Assembly: GCF_016134045.1 (NCBI RefSeq)
Contig: NZ_CP065915.1
Span: 3,104,501-3,168,500, forward strand
Reading direction: 5' to 3'
Source: Pelagovum pacificum
GTDB lineage: Bacteria; Pseudomonadota; Alphaproteobacteria; Rhodobacterales; Rhodobacteraceae
Length of the DNA stretch: 64,000 nt
Shown one piece after another: positions 58,892 to 64,000 of the stretch. A program made the translations under genes and the position numbers. Under the pieces are notes generated by a model that saw only the letters and a list, made by a program, of their open reading frames with translations, searched no databases and was not told the origin of the DNA. Numbering within the stretch: the first letter of the stretch is position 1; the number at the start of each line of letters is the position of its first letter.

Positions 58892-60763
58892 ATGGCAGAT
58901 ACAACATCGACCGACGTCGGCCCGTCCGACGATCCGTCGGAACGACTGTTCCGGCGCACCAACAAAGTGGGCGGCGGCCTCGGACTCGAGGCGCTGAACC
59001 GCATCAACAGGATGATGCTGCGCTATCCGCGCCGGGTCGCGGTCGCCTTCGTGGCGACACTGGTCGCGGTCGCGCTGCAGTTGTCGATCCCGGTCCTGCT
59101 GGGCCGCGCGGTGGACGAAACGCAGGCACTGGCCGCGAACCCCGACATGGGGCGGGGCGGACTGGTGACCATCGCGCTCACGCTCCTCTTGGTCAGCATC
59201 GGGCGCGGTCTGTTCACGATGGCGCAGAACTACTCGGCGGAGTCGGTGGGCCACGCGCTGGCCCACGACCTGCGGCTGTCGGTCTACAACAAGATCCAGC
59301 ACCTGCCCTTCTCGTTCCACGACCGCACGCACTCCGGTGATCTGATCACCGTCGGGATGCTCGACCTTGAAGGGGTGCGGATGTATTTTTCCACCGCCCT
59401 CGTCCGGACATTGCTGCTGGTGCTGCTGATCGGCGTCGGCGCGGCGATGCTGCTGTCGATGGACTTCGTTCTCGGCCTGCTGGCCCTGTCCTTCGTGCCG
59501 TTCGCGGCCTGGCGGTCTTCGGTCACGCAGCTCACCCTGCGCAGCACCTGGATCGAGTTGCAGGAGCGGCTCGCCGTTCTGAGCCGCGTCATGGAAGAGA
59601 ACCTGGCCGGGATCCGCGTTGTGCGGGCCTTCTCCGCGGCCAATCACGAGCTCGACAAGTTCGACCGGGCATCGAAGACGGCGCTCGACCTGTCGCACGA
59701 CCGGGTGAAGATCCGTGTGATGAACTCCAGCGCCATGACGCTGGCCTTCTTCACCGCCATGGGCCTCGTCCTCTGGGTCGGCGGGCGCAAGGTCGCGGCC
59801 GGCGATATGTCGGTCGGGACGCTCGCGACGTTCCTGACCTTCATGACGATCCTGCAGATGCCGGTGCGCCAGCTCGGCCTCATGGTGAACGCCTATGCCC
59901 GTGCATCCACCTGCGGGGCGCGGCTGTTCCTGCTGCTCGACATGAAGGTCGACGTGGACACCAAGCCCGGTGCGCCGGACCTCGAGGTGACCGAAGGAAC
60001 GCTGAAGCTCGACGACGTGAGCTTCGCCTACGAAAGCGCCGATGGCCACCGTGCCATCGCCAACGTCAGCTTCGAGGCGAAGCGGGGGGAGACCGTCGGC
60101 ATCGTCGGCGCCCCCGGGTCGGGCAAGACGACGCTGATGCACCTGATCCCGCGGTATTACGACGTGAACCACGGCTCGATCAGCATCGACGGGCAGGACA
60201 TCCGCGACGTGACGCTGTCGTCGCTGCGCCGGGCTGTCGCCGTCGTGCAGCAGGACAGCTTCCTCTTCACCACGACGATCGAGAACAACATCGCGTACGG
60301 CAACCCACGTGCGCAGGACCGCCGCATTCACGGTGTCAGCGAAAGTGCGCAGTTGCACGATTACGTGCTGCGCTTGCCGCAGGGCTATCGCACGGTCGTG
60401 GGCGAGCGCGGCGTCTCGCTCTCCGGCGGGCAGCGGCAGCGGCTTTCGATCGCGCGGACGCTGATGCTGGAACCCGCAGTGCTGATCTTCGACGACTCGA
60501 CCGCAGCGATCGACGCGGGCACCGAGGGGCGGATTCGCTCCGCGATGCGCAACTACGCCGCAGACCGGGTGACGATTATCGTCGCGCATCGGCTGAACAG
60601 CCTGATGCATGCCGATCAGATCCTGTTCCTCGAAGAGGGCAAGGTCGTCGAGCAGGGCACTCACGAAGAGCTGCTCGCGCTTGGAGGTCGCTATCGTGCG
60701 CTGCATGATCTGCAGATGCGCCCCGAAGGCGACGTGCTGGACGAGATGGAGGCGAACCAATGA
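58892..60763 (+). CDS. Heterodimeric ABC exporter, half 1 (degenerate Walker B)
   Basis: 623 residues from ATG 58892. Six-helix type-IV exporter domain (RVAVAFVATLVAVALQLSIP, LTLLLVSIGRGLFTMAQNYS, ALVRTLLLVLLIGVGAAMLL) then an ATPase domain at about 380-623. Walker A is GAPGSGKTT, the Q-loop is AVVQQDSFLFTTTIENNI, the signature LSGGQRQRLSIARTL is intact, but Walker B is LIFDDSTAAID, with Asp in place of the catalytic Glu. Its partner is the next gene, which overlaps by four bases. The site formed with its own Walker motifs should hydrolyse ATP poorly. The drug, lipid or peptide substrate is unknown. Confidence 0.9.
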   Translation: MADTTSTDVGPSDDPSERLFRRTNKVGGGLGLEALNRINRMMLRYPRRVAVAFVATLVAVALQLSIPVLLGRAVDETQALAANPDMGRGGLVTIALTLLLVSIGRGLFTMAQNYSAESVGHALAHDLRLSVYNKIQHLPFSFHDRTHSGDLITVGMLDLEGVRMYFSTALVRTLLLVLLIGVGAAMLLSMDFVLGLLALSFVPFAAWRSSVTQLTLRSTWIELQERLAVLSRVMEENLAGIRVVRAFSAANHELDKFDRASKTALDLSHDRVKIRVMNSSAMTLAFFTAMGLVLWVGGRKVAAGDMSVGTLATFLTFMTILQMPVRQLGLMVNAYARASTCGARLFLLLDMKVDVDTKPGAPDLEVTEGTLKLDDVSFAYESADGHRAIANVSFEAKRGETVGIVGAPGSGKTTLMHLIPRYYDVNHGSISIDGQDIRDVTLSSLRRAVAVVQQDSFLFTTTIENNIAYGNPRAQDRRIHGVSESAQLHDYVLRLPQGYRTVVGERGVSLSGGQRQRLSIARTLMLEPAVLIFDDSTAAIDAGTEGRIRSAMRNYAADRVTIIVAHRLNSLMHADQILFLEEGKVVEQGTHEELLALGGRYRALHDLQMRPEGDVLDEMEANQ

Positions 60764-62655
60764 GCCCGAACCGCGCCGGCGAACCGCATGACCCCCACAA
60801 CGACGGACGGCCGCGGCTGAGGGCCGTTGTCGGCTCCCACCGGATCGAGGAAGAGATCTTCGGCCGCGCCTTCGACGGCAAGGTCGTGAAGCGGATCTGG
60901 GCGTTCGTCGAACCCTACCGCAAGCAGGTCGCCATCTCCATCGCGGCGGTGCTGACTTTCACCGCGACGCAGCTGTCGATCCCGCTCATCATCCGCTACG
61001 CCATCGACAACGGCATGACAGAGGGCAACGTCGATTTCGGCGTTCTCGGCTGGGCCGTCGCGATGTTCGCGGCCGTTATCGCGATCAACTTTGCCGCCTC
61101 CTGGACGCAGGAGTCCGTAACCGGGCGGATGGCCGAGAACGTCCTGTTCGACATTCGCCGCAAGATGTTCGCGCACCTCCAGCGTGTCTCTCTGTCGTTC
61201 ATGGACAAGACCGAGGTCGGCCGCCTGATGAGCCGATTGCAGGGCGACGTGAACTCGATGCAGGAATTCCTCGAGACGTCGGTTCTCTCGGTTGGGGACA
61301 TCATGCTGCTGTTCGGCATCATCGGGGTGATGCTGTGGCTCGACTGGCAGCTTGGTCTGCTGGTTCTGACGGTGCTGCCGATCCTGTTCGGGGTCCGGGT
61401 TCTCTGGCTCAAACGCGCCCGGGCGGCCTTCATGGCCGCGCACGAGGCGAATTCCGTGACCAACGGTGCGCTTGCCGAGGCGATCCACGGCGTTCGCGCG
61501 GTCCAGGGGATGGATCGGGCCGATCTGAACCAGTCGCTCTATTCCGATCTGGTTGCCGACAACTACCAGGCGCACCTTCGGGCCTCGCGGATGGCGCAGA
61601 TCATGGTGCCGATCGTCGACACGCTCACCGGCGTGGCGATGGCGCTCGTCATCGTCATGGGCGGCACGATCGTCGCGTCCGACCGCATCGACGTCGGCGT
61701 GATGGTCGCTTTCCTGTTCTATATTCAGCGTTTCTTCGACCCGATCCGGTCGCTGACGATGCAATACTCGGTGATGCAGCGCGCCATGGCGTCCGGTCAC
61801 CGCCTGACCGAGGTCCTCGACGTTCCGGTCAGCGTCGCCGACAAGCCCGGCGCCCACCCGCTCGACGAAAACGACGACGGGTCCGTGGAGTTCAAGGACG
61901 TCACCTTCGGCTACAATCCGAAAGAGCCTGTCCTCAGGGACGTCAATTTCCGCGTCAACTCGGGCGAGACGGTCGCTCTCGTCGGCCCCACGGGTTCTGG
62001 CAAGTCGTCGGCGATGGCGCTGGTGCACCGGTTCTACGACGTGCAGTCGGGGACGGTCCTCGTCGGCGGTCGCGACGTACGGGACGTGACTCTGGAAAGC
62101 CTCGGCCGTCACATCGCCATGGTGCTGCAGGAGCCCTACCTGTTCACCGGGACCGTGACCGAGAATATCCGCTATTCGACCTATTGGGCCAGCGACGACG
62201 CGGTGCGCGAAGCGGCCGAGGCCGTCGGCGCGCATGACTTCATCATGTCCCTGCCTCAGGGGTATGACACCATCCTCGAAGAGCGTGGCGGCAACCTGAG
62301 CCTCGGCCAGCGACAGCTTCTGAGCTTCGCCCGGGCGTTGGTGGCCGACGCCAAGATCCTCGTTCTGGACGAGGCGACCGCGAACATCGACAGCTACACC
62401 GAGATGCTGATCCAGAAGGCGCTGCAGCGACTGCTTGTCGGACGCACCGGCCTTGTCATCGCGCACCGGCTGGCGACCATCCGCAATGCGGACCGGATCG
62501 TCGTGCTGCAGAACGGCGCGCTGATCGAAGAGGGCAACCACGACGCGTTGATCGAGAAGAATGGCTTGTATGCAAAGCTTTACAGCCTGAACTACGCATC
62601 GTTCGACGACATCCCGGACGAGCTGACGGATTCGGACCGCGCCCGCGCCAGCTAG
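60760..62655 (+). CDS. Heterodimeric ABC exporter, half 2 (altered signature)
   Basis: 631 residues. Six-helix exporter domain (FVEPYRKQVAISIAAVLTFT, AVAMFAAVIAINFAASWTQE, VGDIMLLFGIIGVMLWLDWQ) and ATPase domain at about 390-631. Walker A GPTGSGKSS, Q-loop MVLQEPYLFTGTVTENIRYS, Walker B LVLDEATANID with the catalytic Glu and switch His in VIAHRLATIRN are canonical. The signature is LSLGQRQLLSFARAL, with Leu in place of the second Gly of LSGGQ. Paired with half 1, this gives one full site (its Walker motifs and half 1 signature) and one degenerate site, as in the BmrCD, LmrCD and TM287/288 exporters. Confidence 0.92.
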   Translation: MSPNRAGEPHDPHNDGRPRLRAVVGSHRIEEEIFGRAFDGKVVKRIWAFVEPYRKQVAISIAAVLTFTATQLSIPLIIRYAIDNGMTEGNVDFGVLGWAVAMFAAVIAINFAASWTQESVTGRMAENVLFDIRRKMFAHLQRVSLSFMDKTEVGRLMSRLQGDVNSMQEFLETSVLSVGDIMLLFGIIGVMLWLDWQLGLLVLTVLPILFGVRVLWLKRARAAFMAAHEANSVTNGALAEAIHGVRAVQGMDRADLNQSLYSDLVADNYQAHLRASRMAQIMVPIVDTLTGVAMALVIVMGGTIVASDRIDVGVMVAFLFYIQRFFDPIRSLTMQYSVMQRAMASGHRLTEVLDVPVSVADKPGAHPLDENDDGSVEFKDVTFGYNPKEPVLRDVNFRVNSGETVALVGPTGSGKSSAMALVHRFYDVQSGTVLVGGRDVRDVTLESLGRHIAMVLQEPYLFTGTVTENIRYSTYWASDDAVREAAEAVGAHDFIMSLPQGYDTILEERGGNLSLGQRQLLSFARALVADAKILVLDEATANIDSYTEMLIQKALQRLLVGRTGLVIAHRLATIRNADRIVVLQNGALIEEGNHDALIEKNGLYAKLYSLNYASFDDIPDELTDSDRARAS

Positions 62656-62661
62656 TAGCAT

Positions 62662-62680
62662 CGGGGCGGACGGCGCCCCG
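62662..62680. terminator. Hairpin between convergent exporter and kinase genes
   Basis: CGGGGCG (62662-62668) pairs perfectly with CGCCCCG (62674-62680) with a GACGG loop. It lies seven bases after the exporter stop. There is no T-run, so its role as terminator is uncertain. Confidence 0.45.
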
Positions 62681-62729
62681 GGTGCCGGCGGCTGGCCGAT
62701 GCGGGCAGTACGGTTGGTGGACGACCAAG

Positions 62730-63809
62730 TCATCCGCTCGTATCGGTCAATGTGAAGTAGAAGGTGGCCCCCTGCCCCGGCGTGGACTCGCACCAGATCC
62801 GCCCCCCGTGGCGCTGGACGATTTTCCGGCAAGTGGCGAGGCCAAGGCCCGTCCCGGGCGCGCCGCGCCCGTTTGATCCGCGGCGGAACGGCTCGAAGAT
62901 GACCTCGTGATGGGCCGGGGGTATGCCGGGGCCATTGTCGGCGACACTCGCCCCGATACCCGCCTTGTTCTGACACACCTCGATCCTGATCTGCGGCGCA
63001 ATGTCCGACACGTATTTCAACGCGTTGCCGATCAGGTTCTGAAACAGCTGTCTGACCTGCGGGACCAAACAGGAGAACCGGGTTTCTCCCGCTTGGAGAT
63101 CGACCTTTGCGCCGCACTCCTCGATGTCGGCGCGCAGGGTGGTCAACGCGTCACGGGCGAGTGTTCCGATGTCCGCGACCTCCGGATGGACGAGTTGATC
63201 GTGTCGGATGTGAGCGGCGAGGCTGTCGACCAGCGCCGCCATCTGGTCCGACGTCTGGCGCAACTGATGAAGGTCGCCGGCGATATCGGTCCGCACGCCG
63301 CTCGACATCGAACCTTCGAGTCGGTCGAGCAACAGGTGAATACCGCGGATCGGTGCCCTGAAATCGTGAACGAGGACTTCGGAAAAGATCGACAGTTCGG
63401 CCTGCCGTTCTTTCTGCCGAAAAGCGGCCCGCGCCGTGCGAACCGAGGTTTCGAGCAGGTCTTTCAACATGCCCTCTCCTAGATCGCGCTTCGGCACGTA
63501 ATCCGTCGCACCTCGCTGGATCGAGGACTTCGCGATGTCCTCGCTTCCCTGGCCCGTCGTGAGGATCAACGCCGCCTTCGGCCATCTCTCGGCGAGCGAC
63601 GACAGTAGGTGGAGTCCCTCTGATCCCGGAAGACTGTTGTCGAGCAGAACCGCATCCGGATCGACGTTCACCGCGCGCGCCTCCTCGGCTGTCCGCGCCT
63701 CCGTCACCTCGAATTGGCCCTCGGCACTATGGAGAAGCCGCCGGATCAGTTTTCGGTCCGCGTCGTCGTCATCGATGACGAGGACGAGGGACGAACGTGT
63801 CTCAGGCAT
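62730..63809 (-). CDS. REC-histidine kinase (response-regulator-first hybrid kinase)
   Basis: 359 residues. The receiver domain is first (1-125): acidic pocket LVIDDDDADRK, phospho-Asp in DAVLLDNSLPGSEG (about 56), Thr in LILTTGQGS and Lys in ATDYVPKRDLG. The kinase follows: H-box SEVLVHDFRAPIRGIHLLLD (His about 149), N-box QLFQNLIGNALKYVS, G1 DNGPGIPPAH and G2 GTGLGLATCRKIVQRHGG. No membrane or PAS sensor domain is visible, so it is a soluble relay kinase that takes its signal from phosphotransfer. The start overlaps the stop of the next upstream response regulator by eight bases, so the two are a signalling pair. Confidence 0.9.
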   Translation of the reverse strand: MPETRSSLVLVIDDDDADRKLIRRLLHSAEGQFEVTEARTAEEARAVNVDPDAVLLDNSLPGSEGLHLLSSLAERWPKAALILTTGQGSEDIAKSSIQRGATDYVPKRDLGEGMLKDLLETSVRTARAAFRQKERQAELSIFSEVLVHDFRAPIRGIHLLLDRLEGSMSSGVRTDIAGDLHQLRQTSDQMAALVDSLAAHIRHDQLVHPEVADIGTLARDALTTLRADIEECGAKVDLQAGETRFSCLVPQVRQLFQNLIGNALKYVSDIAPQIRIEVCQNKAGIGASVADNGPGIPPAHHEVIFEPFRRGSNGRGAPGTGLGLATCRKIVQRHGGRIWCESTPGQGATFYFTLTDTSG

Positions 63810-64000
63810 TTGCTGCCCTCAGCTTCGGTGTTTCGACAATGTGGCGATAGCTGTCGAAGAGGGCGATCAGATTTTCAAACCCGGAGCCGACCCGGCGCTT
63901 CATGATGTAACCGGCCACCTGGTTGTCGTAGGCAGAGGCAAGGTCACGTTCGTCATCGGATGTCGACATGATGAAGATGATCGCACGCCTCAGCTGGTCA
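63802..64000 (-). CDS. Response regulator, C-terminal part (runs off the window)
   Basis: The minus-strand frame is open from 64000 to a TGA at 63802-63804 and gives 65 residues. It reads as the second half of a single-domain receiver: AIIFIMSTSDDERDLASAYD (strand 4 with the switch Ser/Thr), NQVAGYIMKRRVGSGFENLI (conserved Lys) and a final helix ALFDSYRHIVETPKL, with no output domain. This is the pattern of REC-only regulators that follow phytochrome-like or hybrid kinases. The gene overlaps the REC-kinase start by eight bases. Its N-terminus with the phospho-Asp is outside the window. Confidence 0.82.
   Translation of the reverse strand, partial: DQLRRAIIFIMSTSDDERDLASAYDNQVAGYIMKRRVGSGFENLIALFDSYRHIVETPKLRAANA

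Noticed and set aside
57758..60760. A 1000-codon minus-strand open frame opposite the peptide-importer ATPase and exporter genes
   Set aside because: It is antisense to genes with complete ABC motifs and its translation is R/H/D/Q-rich without any recognisable domain. Long antisense frames are expected in GC-rich DNA.
60691..63117. An 808-codon minus-strand open frame opposite the exporter
   Set aside because: Same reason: the plus strand encodes a complete ABC exporter with all motifs and the antisense product has no domain signature.

Overview
The window looks like a piece of chromosome from a high-GC alphaproteobacterium of the Rhodobacteraceae (roseobacter-like) group. The evidence is the GC-rich coding sequence on both strands, an RpoH-type sigma factor, a FYDLN-acid (TIGR02300) protein, membrane-bound PuuD urate oxidase with an allantoinase-UraD fusion, a dimethylglycine dehydrogenase-type flavoprotein, and many ABC importers with overlapping start/stop codons. 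I cannot name the genus. There is no phage, plasmid, integrase, transposase or CRISPR array. One tRNA gene (Ala, anticodon GGC) is present.

Layout. 1-0.4 kb: C-terminus of a BMP-family ABC binding protein. 0.4-6.9 kb: arsR-arsH, a SHOCT protein, a CBS protein, an aldo/keto reductase, a DAO flavoprotein, a GH25 lipoprotein and a DUF4336 protein. 6.9-8.05 kb: an islet of visibly lower GC with an HNH nuclease, a 4x7-bp tandem repeat and a long hairpin. 8.1-18 kb: DMGDH-type oxidase, panC-panB, small stress and envelope proteins, cation efflux and M3 peptidase. 18-21 kb: VOC protein, ECF-like sigma, and an amino-acid ABC permease and binding protein in one leftward run. 21-27.5 kb: ThiF/MoeB, dut, coaBC, rpoH, cobP, a phosphatase and comM. 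27.7-34.6 kb: a full urate-to-glyoxylate pathway (puuD, uraH, urate/xanthine permease, puuE-uraD fusion, alc, allA) with a GntR regulator. 34.6-38.2 kb: YgjP-type protease, FYDLN-acid protein, tRNA-Ala, an aldo/keto reductase divergent from a TetR regulator, and an acylphosphatase-like protein.

38.4-46.5 kb is the most interesting part: an eight-gene co-directional operon with a free-standing Rieske protein, a Rieske-less non-heme iron oxygenase, a GST-like protein, an 8-oxoguanine-deaminase-type amidohydrolase and a complete BMP/nucleoside-type ABC importer. This set recalls the NdmC/NdmE part of the Pseudomonas caffeine N-demethylase, but the Rieske centre here is a separate small protein rather than part of the reductase. 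With a purine importer, a deaminase whose relatives make urate, and a urate pathway 4 kb upstream, I infer a modified-purine (for example N-methylpurine or 8-oxopurine) catabolic system.

46.5-51.8 kb: cytochrome c, a NitT/TauT-type ABC importer, an M20 amidohydrolase and a TIM-barrel isomerase. 52-58.7 kb: a dipeptide-type ABC importer with an M24 peptidase between binding protein and permeases, and a strong hairpin just after the binding-protein gene. 58.9-62.7 kb: an asymmetric heterodimeric ABC exporter. 62.7-64 kb: a REC-histidine kinase and a truncated response regulator running off the end.

Two families of short palindromic intergenic repeats recur (GGGTGCGC...GCGCACCC at about 0.5-0.7 and 18.2 kb; CCCTCTCCCC...GGGGAGAGGG at about 18.0-18.1 and 27.6 kb).
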